Below, piece after piece: positions 25,753 through 34,317 of a stretch of DNA of 64,000 nt. This DNA comes from Microcoleus asticus IPMA8. GTDB taxonomy: Bacteria; Cyanobacteriota; Cyanobacteriia; Cyanobacteriales; Microcoleaceae. The stretch lies in the NCBI RefSeq assembly GCF_013179805.1, contig NZ_SRRZ01000005.1:38819-102818 (forward strand). Direction: 5' to 3'. Both the position numbers and the translations under genes were made by a program. The notes beneath the pieces were generated by a model that did no database searches, was not told where the DNA came from, and saw only the letters and a list, made by a program, of their open reading frames with translations. Each line of letters opens with the position of its first letter. The first letter of the stretch is position 1.

Positions 25753-26757
25753 ATGAATATAAAAACATCAGCAAAAGTTAAAAGTCAAGTTAAAACTCTC
25801 GGAGACGCAGCCTCAGAGGCGATTGAGAAATATTTCCGCAAAAGTGTAGCGCACGAGGCTGAAGTTATCAAAGACAAAGACGCGGAAGAACTTCATCAAA
25901 TGCGCGTGGGATTGAGACGTTTGCGATCGGCTGTAACGGGTTTTGCTCCGGTTTTAGACTTGCCAAAAGAGGCTTCAGAACGCAAAATTGGTAAGGTTGG
26001 GCGGGTTCTGGGAACGCTCAGGGATTTGGATGTGATGCTCGAAAGTCTCCAAAACCGCTATTACCCGAATTTGCCGGCTGACGAACAGGAAGTTTTAGAT
26101 AAGGCTTTGTTGAATTTGCTCAAACAGCGGCAGCGGGCTTTGAAAGGGGTGAGGGCTGTTTTGGATGGCAAAACTTACCAGTCGCTGAAGCAGTCGATCG
26201 AGGATTGGCTGGAAAAACCGCAGTATCGGGCGATCGAACATTTGCCAATTGCTGAGGTTTTGCCGGATTTACTGTTACCTCAAGTCAGTGAGTTTTTCCT
26301 GCATCCGGCTTGGCTGTTGGGAACGGAATATGAGGAGGGCAAAGTTAAAGTTGCTGATGATTTGAATGCTGAGGCTGTTGAAGAGAAGTTAGCAGCGGAG
26401 GGAACTATTCTGCACGATTTGCGGAAGCAAGCGAAGCGGGTTCGCTATTTGATGAATCTGTTTGGGGATTTTTACGGCGAGACTTACGAAGTTTATGTCG
26501 AAGATGTGAAAGCTGTTCAGGAATGTTTGGGCGATATTCAAGACAGTGAAGTTTTAGGGGAGTTTCTGACAGATTTTGTCGATCGCGATCTGAAAAAAGA
26601 GTTGCCGAAATTGGCTGATATTTTGGCAAAAAATCGCTACGCAGCTTGGCAAAAATGGCAGTTTTTGCAGCGCAGGTATTTGAATTCGGAAATTCGGAAA
26701 GGTTTGCGATCGGTATTAATTCATCCTGTGGTTGAAGATGCTGTTAAGGTCGATTAG
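25753..26757 (+). CDS. CHAD domain protein
   Basis: 334 residues from ATG 25753; a TTG 48 bases upstream is also in frame and no clear ribosome site decides. The CHAD (conserved histidine alpha-helical) signatures are present: ELHQMRVGLRRLRSAVTGF near the N-terminus, GTLRDLDVMLESL, and HDLRKQAKRVRYLMNLFGDF in the second half. The helical bundle with a basic, His-rich groove binds polyphosphate in studied members. Here it stands alone, without a CYTH (triphosphatase) domain. Its role is probably at polyphosphate granules, inferred from the family. Confidence 0.9.
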   Translation: MNIKTSAKVKSQVKTLGDAASEAIEKYFRKSVAHEAEVIKDKDAEELHQMRVGLRRLRSAVTGFAPVLDLPKEASERKIGKVGRVLGTLRDLDVMLESLQNRYYPNLPADEQEVLDKALLNLLKQRQRALKGVRAVLDGKTYQSLKQSIEDWLEKPQYRAIEHLPIAEVLPDLLLPQVSEFFLHPAWLLGTEYEEGKVKVADDLNAEAVEEKLAAEGTILHDLRKQAKRVRYLMNLFGDFYGETYEVYVEDVKAVQECLGDIQDSEVLGEFLTDFVDRDLKKELPKLADILAKNRYAAWQKWQFLQRRYLNSEIRKGLRSVLIHPVVEDAVKVD

Positions 26758-26979
26758 CAGTCGGAATTTTAGTGGTTTGCAGTTAAGCTTGGGCGCGGTT
26801 TGGGCGCAACTGCAAGCAACAGAGAAGTAGCTCGTTCTAATTAAACGTAAGGCGCTCTAGATTCGCGTATCCCTACCCCCTGCTCTTAAAATTTTGATTG
26901 CCTATATTAAAATTCTTGCCGACAGGGAGAGTCCCCCGCCTGTCAAGATTTTGGTTGAAAGTAAACAAAAACTTTAGTC

Positions 26980-28074
26980 ATGGAAAAGAAAATGAGTAGC
27001 CAACTTAACAAACCTCTGGAAATATGGATCAATGAAGATTTACTACTTCCTGGTGTACGCCCAGCCCCACTGCTAATGCACCTCAGCCCGCCGGACACTA
27101 ATCCAAAGTTACAGTTTTGGAATTTGCTCAGGGGTAAATTGCCGGATCTAGTCAAGATTCACCGATTTACAAACTTGGCAGATGCAGGCAAGATTGTGGT
27201 AACTCCACATTTTATTTCAAGTTATTATAGCTTTAAGAAGCAAGGTAAATTTTATAAATTCAAACGCCAAGTATTAGGATCGCAACGAACTCTCGTCACC
27301 TTTTCAAACAGTATGGAGTTTAAGCCTTCTCAAGGAGAAATATTTTTTGCATCTGCCACTTACAATGATAAAAAAGAAAAATCAATACCTACGCCCCAAT
27401 GGCTTTAGGAATTAGGAGAGAAGGTAAATATATCAAAGCCATCAATTCCTACTGTCGGTTTTGTGGGAAATATTGAATACCCATCCAGACTAAATTCGCT
27501 GATATTACGTTATATTAATTTTTCGGATTCTATGGTTAACTGGATGGCAGGCAACCTTTCTGTTAATCGTAATTTGAATTTGGGAAGGCGAATGTTGATT
27601 GCAGCATTAGTCCGAAAAAAAATAATTAATGAATTGCGAAAAGCGAAAAATCTACAAACATCTTTGATTGAAAGAAAGGGAGAGTTTTTTAGTCTGCCAT
27701 TGGAAGAAAAAAAACGCCAAAGAGCCGAGTATATCGAAAATATCGAGAATAATGCTTATATCTTGGCGATGAGGGGAGACGATAATGGCTGTTACCAGCT
27801 CTTGGAGGTGATGTCAGCAGGAAGAATTCCGGTTTTCATTGATACCAATAGATTGTTACCGGAGTTGAGAGGGATGAAATGGGAAGATTTTTGCGTTATC
27901 GTTCCTTTTTCGGAAGTGCATCGGATTGGAGATTATATCCAAGCTTTTCACGATAAACTTTCGGATGAGGATTTTGCTCAGGTCTGCCGGAAATCTCGCG
28001 CTGCTTTCGATCAGCTACTCCCTCACAACTTTGTTGTGAGGATTTTGGAAATAATTGCCAAAAGTACCAACTAA
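26980..28074 (+). pseudogene. Exostosin-family glycosyltransferase with in-frame TAG
   Basis: Two open frames (26980-27408 and 27409-28074) are in the same phase and separated only by one TAG codon at 27406-27408. Read through, they give ~364 residues without other interruption. The C-terminal half has the exostosin/GT47 signature (NNAYILAMRGDDNGCYQLLE, MSAGRIPVFIDTN, WEDFCVIVPFSEV). The N-terminal half carries PHFISSYYSFK and FKRQVLGSQRTLVTFSNSM. The flanking coding style is continuous, so this is either a recent nonsense mutation, a sequencing error or a recoded stop. The GC content is lower than that of neighbours, and no other glycan gene is adjacent. Confidence 0.75.
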
Positions 28075-28110
28075 TGATGTATAAAAATGGCGATAGAAGG
28101 GCGGCTAAGA

Positions 28111-28236
28111 ATGTCAGAGTTAATTTAACTATCGGAGGAAATTACAGCATTTATTAATCATTTGCCCGATTTCTCTCCGGCAGATGTGTTAGAGTTGGCT
28201 AGTTCTTTTTATTGGCGGGAGTTGATCTCAAGAAAA
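28111..28236 (+). pseudogene. Short remnant gene with early stop
   Basis: From ATG 28111 the reading is MSELI, then TAA (28126-28128), then LSEEITAFINHLPDFSPADV and LELASSFYWREL in the same phase. A CAA-to-TAA change would explain the stop. The style recalls short antitoxin-like proteins of cyanobacteria, but the family is not certain. The frame then enters a terminator hairpin and the antisense of the next gene. Confidence 0.4.
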
Positions 28237-28254
28237 AGCGATCGCTTTTTTCTT
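28230..28254. terminator. HIP1-centred hairpin terminator
   Basis: AAGAAAAAGCG and CGCTTTTTTCTT pair around the octamer GCGATCGC, giving a stem with T-runs on both strands. It sits 10 bp beyond the stop of the minus-strand 2TM gene and can end transcription in both directions. Confidence 0.6.
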
Positions 28255-28263
28255 AAGAGAAAA

Positions 28264-28761
28264 TCACGACTGCAACCACTTCATAAACTTATTCGTCGCA
28301 GTGCCGATCGACTGTCCGACCTGTTTCTTCAAACGCCACCGCTGAAAGGCTTGTTCGTAATCTTCCCCTTCAGTTTGATAAACATTCCAAGCATTCAGCG
28401 ACAATCCTAATCCCCACGTTAGTAAAATAAAAAGCGACCAAGAAAGCTCGTGCGCTGCTGCTAGATTAAACAAAACTAAAAAAGTATTGATAATGCCGTA
28501 CTTGGTCACATTTTTCTGCAATTTGCGACGACGGTAAGTGTTAAAAACCAGCTTTTCTTGAACTTCTCCTCTAGTTGCTAACCATTGCTGTTCCGCCGCC
28601 AGAATATCCTGTTCGGAAATGCCCAATTCCGCCGCAATCTCGAAAAGCTGGACTCTGGATAATTCCCCTTCATCCTGGCGCCGCGCGATCGCAAGCTGTA
28701 AAATACCTTGAGCATCCTCTGATCCGTAAATTTGATTTATTTGACTTTCATTTGTCGCCAT
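28264..28761 (-). CDS. 2TM domain-containing protein
   Basis: 165 residues from ATG 28761, which has AGGA 8 bases upstream. Longer readings start inside the spacer. The N-terminal part is soluble (GILQLAIARRQDEGELSRVQ, LFEIAAELGISEQDILAAEQ), like a SHOCT-type or regulator-associated helical region. The C-terminal part has two membrane helices (IINTFLVLFNLAAAH and SWSLFILLTWGLGLSLNAW) and the WNVY element of the 2TM family. It is probably a small inner-membrane protein of unknown function. Confidence 0.82.
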   Translation of the reverse strand: MATNESQINQIYGSEDAQGILQLAIARRQDEGELSRVQLFEIAAELGISEQDILAAEQQWLATRGEVQEKLVFNTYRRRKLQKNVTKYGIINTFLVLFNLAAAHELSWSLFILLTWGLGLSLNAWNVYQTEGEDYEQAFQRWRLKKQVGQSIGTATNKFMKWLQS

Positions 28762-28904
28762 AACAAGTTTCCTATAATTCCTGACATCATTTCTATGATA
28801 GAGATAACCGCAGTTAAACGGCAGGTAGTGACATTGGCGGATTTCAACACCCGGAAAATGAGGAGGCGATCGCACTTCCCACAGTCGCCAACCGTGTAGG
28901 TAGT

Positions 28905-30479
28905 TCACCCCAAAGTATACATCCAGCCATCCCTCGCACAAACCCTCACAATTCCGTCCCAAACTACAGGTGTCGCCTCAAATGATAAACCGGGTTTAAA
29001 TCTCCCCGATTCTATTACATTCAAACGGTAAAACTCGCCTTTAGCATTTCTCAAAGCATTCTGATCCCCAGACTTCGCTCGTTCCCAATTTAAATTGAAC
29101 AAATAAACACCGTTGTATCCCGCACTGATCAGTTTATTGCCATCGGTAAAAATCGGAGTAGAAATTGAAGAACCAATCGCTTTTTTAAATACTATTACCG
29201 GAGTATCGTAAGACTGCTTCCGCCAAGGTACAGCAATTTTTTTGCCTGTAACCATATCTTGGGAACCGATGTATAAGTTGCCGTCGATCGCATTTGTGGC
29301 AAACAGGGCCGGAAACTCACCTGGATTGTACTCGTCATTCAACGCCACCGAGCCAATTATTCCGCCTTCCCAGCTAGAAAGTCGGCGATTTCCCGTCGGG
29401 AAAAACCATTCAACACAGGCATTCGGCTCCTTGTTTGGATTCAGCTTCAGCACTCCGCCGTTGCCCTGAATGTATTGTTTTTCAATCGCACAAAACAGTT
29501 TACCAGATTTAGAAATTACAGCACTTCCGTCCAAATCAGAACCCGTATAGAAATCCCAGACTATCTTTTTAGTTTCAATGCTAATACCGTAAATATGACC
29601 GGAACCAGCAGCTATAAATATTCTATCTTTGAGCCTCGATGGCGATGATTCCGCTACCAAGTTTCCGCCGTGCTTGCTGATATCTGCTGCTGCATAAAGC
29701 TGTACTTCCGACAAGATATTTGGCTGCTTGATTCCTTGTTTAATTTTTGCTTGGCTTGTGGAACTATCGAGAAAATAGCCGATCGCATTTTCCCCCGCAT
29801 TGAACAAAACGCCACCGCCGATGTCCAAAGCGCTGCTGTCATTATCCCGGCTGTAGCTGGGCGTTCTCCTGATGTCCAATTTCCAAAGTTCCTTGCCAGT
29901 TCTAAAAGATATTGCCCTAAAACTCGGCACGACATTTTTGCCACCACCGCCACTGCGGCTTCCCTGCAAAATCACAATTCTGTTTTCGGAGCTGGCTTTT
30001 TCATCGATATAAATCGTTGATGAACCTTTAATTATATCATCAAATTTATAGCGCCAAACTTCTTTATTTGTAGCAATATCTATTTTGCGCAAATTGTGGT
30101 CGTAAGCACCTATAATTAAATAAGTTTTCCCCCCGTCTCTGGTAATTGTCGGCTGTCCAGTCCAACCGGCGCCGCTCCAAACTACAGACCGCCTTCCCAG
30201 AAAAGTCCGGCCGCTGCCGAGTTGAAATTTGTCGATTAACTTCAAACTTTTCGGAACACCTCTGCCGTAGAAACGGCGCTTGTCGTTACCTAAAAATGTC
30301 GGGACTAATAATTCTATTTCTGGCTCAGCTTTTGCCAGAGAATTGTTAAGATTAGTTTCTAATAAAGCTTGTTCCGAAGAGGCAGTTTGGTACAGTTTGA
30401 GAACAGCAGGAGGAACAGCGGCGCTCAGCAAAAATTGTCCGAGCTGTTGATTGAAGGTTCTCCGAGATGATAAACTCAT
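28905..30479 (-). CDS. Secreted PQQ-type beta-propeller protein
   Basis: 524 residues. The N-terminus MSLSSRRTFNQQLGQFLLSA has a twin-arginine motif (SRRTFNQ) followed by a hydrophobic stretch, so export by the Tat route is likely. The rest consists of PQQ-like propeller blades (KTYLIIGAYDHNLRKIDIAT, NKEVWRYKFDD, IYGISIETKKIVWDFYTGS, DGNLYIGSQDM, FEATPVVWDGIVRVCARDGW). Such propellers either bind cofactors as dehydrogenases or act as scaffolds. No typical PQQ-dehydrogenase heme or calcium motifs were seen, so the enzyme activity is unproven. It is divergent from the YyaL-type gene. Confidence 0.85.
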   Translation of the reverse strand: MSLSSRRTFNQQLGQFLLSAAVPPAVLKLYQTASSEQALLETNLNNSLAKAEPEIELLVPTFLGNDKRRFYGRGVPKSLKLIDKFQLGSGRTFLGRRSVVWSGAGWTGQPTITRDGGKTYLIIGAYDHNLRKIDIATNKEVWRYKFDDIIKGSSTIYIDEKASSENRIVILQGSRSGGGGKNVVPSFRAISFRTGKELWKLDIRRTPSYSRDNDSSALDIGGGVLFNAGENAIGYFLDSSTSQAKIKQGIKQPNILSEVQLYAAADISKHGGNLVAESSPSRLKDRIFIAAGSGHIYGISIETKKIVWDFYTGSDLDGSAVISKSGKLFCAIEKQYIQGNGGVLKLNPNKEPNACVEWFFPTGNRRLSSWEGGIIGSVALNDEYNPGEFPALFATNAIDGNLYIGSQDMVTGKKIAVPWRKQSYDTPVIVFKKAIGSSISTPIFTDGNKLISAGYNGVYLFNLNWERAKSGDQNALRNAKGEFYRLNVIESGRFKPGLSFEATPVVWDGIVRVCARDGWMYTLG

Positions 30480-30606
30480 GTTAAATCGAGATAATCAGCC
30501 ATAACATTAAAACACAATTATCAGCAACAACTCAATTAAAACATCTCGCGCTAAACTGCTAGAGAACTGACAAGCTTACCCAGTACGAGTGAAAGTGGAT
30601 TTGATT

Positions 30607-32694
30607 ATGGTCAACCGTCTTGCTCAATCCCAAAGCCTTTACCTGCGGAAACACGCCGAAAATCCGATCGACTGGTGGCCTTGGTGCGACGAAGCTTTGG
30701 AAGCGGCCCGAAGCGAAAATAAACCGATTTTCCTGTCAATTGGCTACTCTAGCTGCCACTGGTGTACGGTGATGGAAGGAGAAGCATTTTCCGATCGCGC
30801 GATCGCTCAATACATGAATTCGCACTTTATACCGATAAAAGTCGATCGCGAAGAACGCCCGGATATCGACAGCATTTATATGCAAACCTTGCAAATGATG
30901 ACCGGTCAAGGCGGTTGGCCGCTCAACGTTTTTTTGACTCCAGACGAGCGAGTTCCCTTCTACGGAGGCACTTATTTTCCCGTAGAACCGCGCTACGGAC
31001 GACCGGGATTTTTAGAAGTTTTGCAAGCAATTCGCCGCTTTTACGACACAGAAAAAGGAAAAGTAGAAGCCTTCAAAGCAGAGATTTTAAGCAACCTCCA
31101 ACAGTCGGCAGCGCTGTCAGGATTAACCGCCGAATTAAATCGCGAAGTTTTTCAAAAAGGCTTAGAACTTACCACCGGAATTATTGCCGGCAGCAACCCC
31201 GGCCCCAGCTTTCCGATGATACCTTATGCTGAGCTAGCACTGCGGGGAACGCGATTTAATTTTGAATCAAAATACGACAGCAAACAAGTCTGCACTCAGC
31301 GCGGATTAGACTTAGCATTGGGCGGTATTTACGACCACGTAGGAGGCGGATTTCACCGCTATACGGTTGATGCGACTTGGACTGTGCCACACTTTGAAAA
31401 AATGCTCTACGACAACGGTCAAATTGTTGAATATTTGGCGAATTTGTGGAGCGCGGGAATACAAGAACCCGCTTTTGAAACTGCGATCGCGGGGACAGTA
31501 GAATGGTTGAAGCGAGAAATGACCGCGCCGACAGGCTATTTTTATGCTGCACAGGATGCGGACAGCTTTAACACTTCTGAAGAAGTTGAACCGGAAGAAG
31601 GAGCATTTTATGTCTGGACTTATGCCGAACTAGAACAACTGTTAACTGCTGAGGAACTGGCGGAAATTAAAGCCCAGTTTACTGTTAGTCGCAGCGGCAA
31701 TTTTGAAGGTCAAAATGTATTGCAGCGCCGCCATCCGGGAAAACTGAGCGACACGGTAGAAACGGCTTTGGCTAAACTCTTTGCTGTTCGCTACGGTGGC
31801 AATCCCGATACTGTAAAAACTTTTCCCCCAGCCCGCAACAATCAAGAAGCTAAAAATGACAGTTGGCCGGGTAGAATTCCCGCAGTAACTGACACGAAAA
31901 TGATTGCTGCTTGGAATAGCTTAATGATTTCGGGTTTAGCCCGCGCTGCGGCTGTTTTTGGCAATTGGGAATATCTGGAATTAGCTATGACAACGGCTAA
32001 TTTTATTTTAGAGAATCAGTGGACGGATGGGCGATTTCAGCGGTTGAATTATGACGGAAAATCTGCTGTAACCGCGCAGTCGGAAGATTATGCTTTGTTT
32101 GTGAAAGCTTTGTTGGATTTGCATCAAGCGAGTTTGACTTTAGGAAAGGGGGAAGAAGCAAAACAGTTGCCAAATTCTCAGTTTTGGTTGGAGAAAGCTG
32201 TGCAGGTACAAGAAGAGTTTGATGAGTTTTTGTGGAGCGTGGAATTGGGAGGATATTACAATACTGCTAAGGATGCTAGCGGAGATTTGTTGGTGCGAGA
32301 ACGCAGCTATATAGACAACGCAACTCCGGCGGCGAATGGAATTGCGATCGCCTCTTTGGTTCGTCTCGCACTGTTGGCGCAAAATTTGGAATATCTCGAT
32401 CGCGCGGAGCAAGGTTTGCAAGCTTTCAGCAGTATTGTACAAGATTCTCCGCAAGCTTGTCCGAGTTTGCTTTCTGCTCTCGATTGGTATCAGCATTCTA
32501 CCCTAATTCGCACGACTCCCGACCAGATTTCGGGGTTGATTTCCCAGTATTATCCGACTGCTGTCTGTCAGATTGAGGCTGATTTGCCTGAAGGGGTTAT
32601 TGGGTTAGTTTGCGAGTGTTTGACTTGCAAAGAACCGGCGAAAAGTCAAGAGAGGCTGTTGGCAGAAATTTGGCAAAGTCAAACCCGAGTTTAG
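30607..32694 (+). CDS. YyaL-type thioredoxin/glycosidase-fold protein (DUF255)
   Basis: 695 residues from ATG 30607; an upstream GTG at 30589 is less likely. Residues 1-165 form a thioredoxin-like domain with C50-x-x-C53 (SSCHWCTVME), where most relatives have CHWCHVM. GQGGWPLNVFLTPD and FYGGTYFP are typical. The rest is an (alpha/alpha)6 barrel like N-acylglucosamine epimerases (HVGGGFHRYTVDATWTVPHF, EKMLYDNGQ, YAAQDADSF, KMIAAWNSLMISGLARAA). The family is widespread but its reaction is unknown. A long version, with no partner operon. Confidence 0.92.
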   Translation: MVNRLAQSQSLYLRKHAENPIDWWPWCDEALEAARSENKPIFLSIGYSSCHWCTVMEGEAFSDRAIAQYMNSHFIPIKVDREERPDIDSIYMQTLQMMTGQGGWPLNVFLTPDERVPFYGGTYFPVEPRYGRPGFLEVLQAIRRFYDTEKGKVEAFKAEILSNLQQSAALSGLTAELNREVFQKGLELTTGIIAGSNPGPSFPMIPYAELALRGTRFNFESKYDSKQVCTQRGLDLALGGIYDHVGGGFHRYTVDATWTVPHFEKMLYDNGQIVEYLANLWSAGIQEPAFETAIAGTVEWLKREMTAPTGYFYAAQDADSFNTSEEVEPEEGAFYVWTYAELEQLLTAEELAEIKAQFTVSRSGNFEGQNVLQRRHPGKLSDTVETALAKLFAVRYGGNPDTVKTFPPARNNQEAKNDSWPGRIPAVTDTKMIAAWNSLMISGLARAAAVFGNWEYLELAMTTANFILENQWTDGRFQRLNYDGKSAVTAQSEDYALFVKALLDLHQASLTLGKGEEAKQLPNSQFWLEKAVQVQEEFDEFLWSVELGGYYNTAKDASGDLLVRERSYIDNATPAANGIAIASLVRLALLAQNLEYLDRAEQGLQAFSSIVQDSPQACPSLLSALDWYQHSTLIRTTPDQISGLISQYYPTAVCQIEADLPEGVIGLVCECLTCKEPAKSQERLLAEIWQSQTRV

Positions 32695-32729
32695 CACGGG
32701 GAGCGGGTTTACGAGATTCTTAGTTTTCA

Positions 32730-32757
32730 GGCGACGCATTTTGTCTGGCGCGTCGCC
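32730..32757 (+). terminator. Hairpin after the YyaL-type gene
   Basis: GGCGACGC (32730-32737) and GCGTCGCC (32750-32757) pair perfectly with a 12-base loop, 36 bp after the stop. A related GGCGACGC copy follows at about 32795. There is no T run, so it may be a dispersed repeat rather than a strong terminator. Confidence 0.4.
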
Positions 32758-32843
32758 TATGAGATTATCGAGCTTATTTTGATATGTTTTCAGGCGGCGA
32801 CGCACCCTACGTTAGTTGTTAGATGAGCGCCATTTGTGAACCC

Positions 32844-33056
32844 TCAATCTTCCAAAATTTCAACTAAATCTTCCATTGTCACGTCGAAGGCGCGGGCTAT
32901 TTTGTAGACAGCAGAGAGATCGACTGTGTTTAAAGCATCCCGCCTCCCGTAGCTTTTTACCGTGTTGTAGTTGACTCCAGAGCGATCGGCAACTTCTTTA
33001 AACGTCCAACCTCTTTGCTGAGCTAGTTCTCGAATCCGCAGTCTAACGTAGCCCAT
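32844..33056 (-). CDS. Small XRE-family regulator, third tandem copy
   Basis: 70 residues. Helix-turn-helix residues RIRELAQQRGWTFKEVADRS and GVNYNTVKSYGRRD form a minimal XRE/Cro-type domain, and the C-terminus (YKIARAFDVTMEDLVEILED) completes the five-helix fold. It differs from the first copy mainly in the recognition helix and linker. It lies 17 bp after the second copy, and the gap contains a HIP1 octamer. No toxin gene is adjacent. Confidence 0.82.
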   Translation of the reverse strand: MGYVRLRIRELAQQRGWTFKEVADRSGVNYNTVKSYGRRDALNTVDLSAVYKIARAFDVTMEDLVEILED

Positions 33057-33073
33057 TAGTGCGATCGCCCCTA

Positions 33074-33286
33074 CTATTCCAAAAACTCGACCAAATCTTC
33101 AATCATTACGTCAAAAGCAAGGGCGATCTTCTGAACGGCACTCAGATATACCATACTCATGCCGTCATCTCGTCTAGCATAACCCTTAATCGTGTTGTAA
33201 TTAACCCCTGAGCGCTCGGCGACATCTTGCAGCGTCCAGCCCTTTTCTTCTGCCAATTCTCGAATCTTTAGCCTAACTCGCCCCAT
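33074..33286 (-). CDS. Small XRE-family regulator, second tandem copy
   Basis: 70 residues from ATG 33286, a start that aligns with the other two copies (MGRVRLKIRELAEEKGWTLQ). The recognition region reads DVAERSGVNYNTIKGYARRD. This copy has diverged most: the linker reads DGMSMVYLSAVQKIALAFDV and lacks the ALNT motif of the others. It overlaps nothing; 10 bp separate it from the first copy. The three genes are head-to-tail on the minus strand and probably one transcript. Confidence 0.8.
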   Translation of the reverse strand: MGRVRLKIRELAEEKGWTLQDVAERSGVNYNTIKGYARRDDGMSMVYLSAVQKIALAFDVMIEDLVEFLE

Positions 33287-33296
33287 TTGTGCGCCC

Positions 33297-33509
33297 TCAA
33301 TCTTCCAAAACCTCAACTAAATCTTCCATAGTCACATCGAAGGCGCGGGCGATTTTGTAGACAGCAGAAATATCGGCCGTGTTCAAAGCATCGCGCTGAA
33401 CGTAGCTTCTAACAGTGTTGTAATTCACTCCCGATAGATCGGCAACTTGCTTTAGAGTCCAACCCTTTTGCTCAGCTAGTTCTCGAATCCGCAGTCTAAC
33501 ATATCCCAT
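33297..33509 (-). CDS. Small XRE-family regulator, first tandem copy
   Basis: 70 residues. MGYVRLRIRELAEQKGWTLK and QVADLSGVNYNTVRSYVQRD form the HTH, then ADISAVYKIARAFDVTMEDL. It is the promoter-proximal gene of three tandem duplicates and the one nearest to the strong opposite promoter and the GTATGCAACATAC dyad at 33531-33543, 22 bp upstream of its ATG. Autoregulation through that dyad is plausible but unproven. Confidence 0.82.
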   Translation of the reverse strand: MGYVRLRIRELAEQKGWTLKQVADLSGVNYNTVRSYVQRDALNTADISAVYKIARAFDVTMEDLVEVLED

Positions 33510-33517
33510 GCTTTAGC

Positions 33518-33546
33518 TTGACATTGATGCGTATGCAACATACAAT
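33518..33546 (+). promoter_or_regulatory. Strong sigma-70-type promoter
   Basis: TTGACA (33518-33523), a 17-bp spacer and TACAAT (33541-33546) face right, away from the XRE genes, giving a predicted start near 33553. The dyad GTATG-CAA-CATAC (33531-33543) covers the spacer and the first bases of the -10, so a bound regulator would block it. Weak overlapping promoter elements exist on the minus strand for the XRE operon. Confidence 0.6.
33531..33543. promoter_or_regulatory. Candidate XRE operator dyad
   Basis: GTATG and CATAC are separated by CAA, a perfect 5-bp dyad typical in size for Cro/XRE half-sites. It lies inside the rightward promoter and just upstream of the first XRE gene. Confidence 0.4.
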
Positions 33547-33564
33547 AGCTATGTACACTGAAAA

Positions 33565-33608
33565 CGATCGCCCTCCTAGCCTGGAAAACTTAAGGGCGAT
33601 CGCCTTTT
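33565..33608 (+). terminator. Hairpin with T run just downstream of the strong promoter
   Basis: CGATCGCCCT (33565-33574) pairs with AGGGCGATCG (33593-33602), loop 18 bases, followed by CCTTTT. From the predicted start near 33553 this would give a ~55-nt RNA, or attenuate transcription of the gene at 33645. Confidence 0.45.
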
Positions 33609-33644
33609 CTATCACTCTCCGCTAACGCGGGGAAGGATTACCCT

Positions 33645-33863
33645 ATGATACCAACATCAAAGCCCAAATTAAACACTCATCCCTGGTGTATCGTGCGACA
33701 ATTGCCAAATATGCAGCGATTGGTTGTGGCAAGGTTCCACCGCCGAGGCGATGCAGAGGGATATCTCCAGATTTTACGGCGGTTGTTGCCGGCGGCCAAA
33801 CACGCGATCGTATTTGATACGACTGGGGCAGAGAAATTGCCAGAAGTTCGATCGGCTCAATGA
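33645..33863 (+). CDS. Small conserved hypothetical protein
   Basis: 72 residues. The sequence (WCIVRQLPNMQRLVVARFHR, RGDAEGYLQILRRLLPAAKH, AIVFD) suggests a small alpha/beta protein with two strands and one long helix. No named family is recognised. It lies downstream of the strong rightward promoter and its hairpin, with GGGGAAGGA (33629-33637) before the ATG. Confidence 0.65.
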   Translation: MIPTSKPKLNTHPWCIVRQLPNMQRLVVARFHRRGDAEGYLQILRRLLPAAKHAIVFDTTGAEKLPEVRSAQ

Positions 33864-34000
33864 GAGCAAATGTTGTAATTGATGGGAGCGAGATCCTTTT
33901 TTGTTTTAACTAGAAAACCGATTAATAGAAAAGGGAACTCGTCCTTTCCTGACAAAAAGGAAGTAAGTCGCTCTAATTAAACGTCAAACGTTTTTCTGTT

Positions 34001-34033
34001 AGATACCCCACTTCTTAAAGAAGTGGGGTATCT
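34001..34033. repeat. 15-bp perfect inverted repeat with 3-base loop
   Basis: AGATACCCCACTTCT (34001-34015) and AGAAGTGGGGTATCT (34019-34033) flank TAA. The hairpin is free-standing in a 454-bp gene-free stretch (33864-34317). It may be a relic of a miniature element or an IS terminus. The rest of the stretch holds the dxs promoter and an AACTAGCCATTAG-type repeat. Confidence 0.65.
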
Positions 34034-34137
34034 GAGTATTCTATTTTTTTAGGTGGGCTTTTAGCTTTAAATGCTTAAGAATCCCCATGCAGCTAACAAC
34101 TAGCCATTAGCAACTAACAACATAAGCTTTTTTTATC

Positions 34138-34166
34138 TTGACGGCACACAAGTTATTAACTATAAT
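34138..34166 (+). promoter_or_regulatory. dxs promoter
   Basis: TTGACG (34138-34143), exactly 17 bp, then TATAAT (34161-34166). The predicted start is near 34173, leaving a ~145-nt leader before dxs. The match to the housekeeping consensus is 11 of 12. Confidence 0.7.
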
Positions 34167-34317
34167 TACCAGACCAAAAATAACAAAAATCTTACGCCTA
34201 ACAATTTTTCTCAAATAACCGTTAAACTATTCTAACGTTTGCGCGTACCCAACGTCGCAAGCCAAACCTATATCTGTTAAGGATTCGTCCTGATTCACAG
34301 GAGCAAGATTTTAAAAT

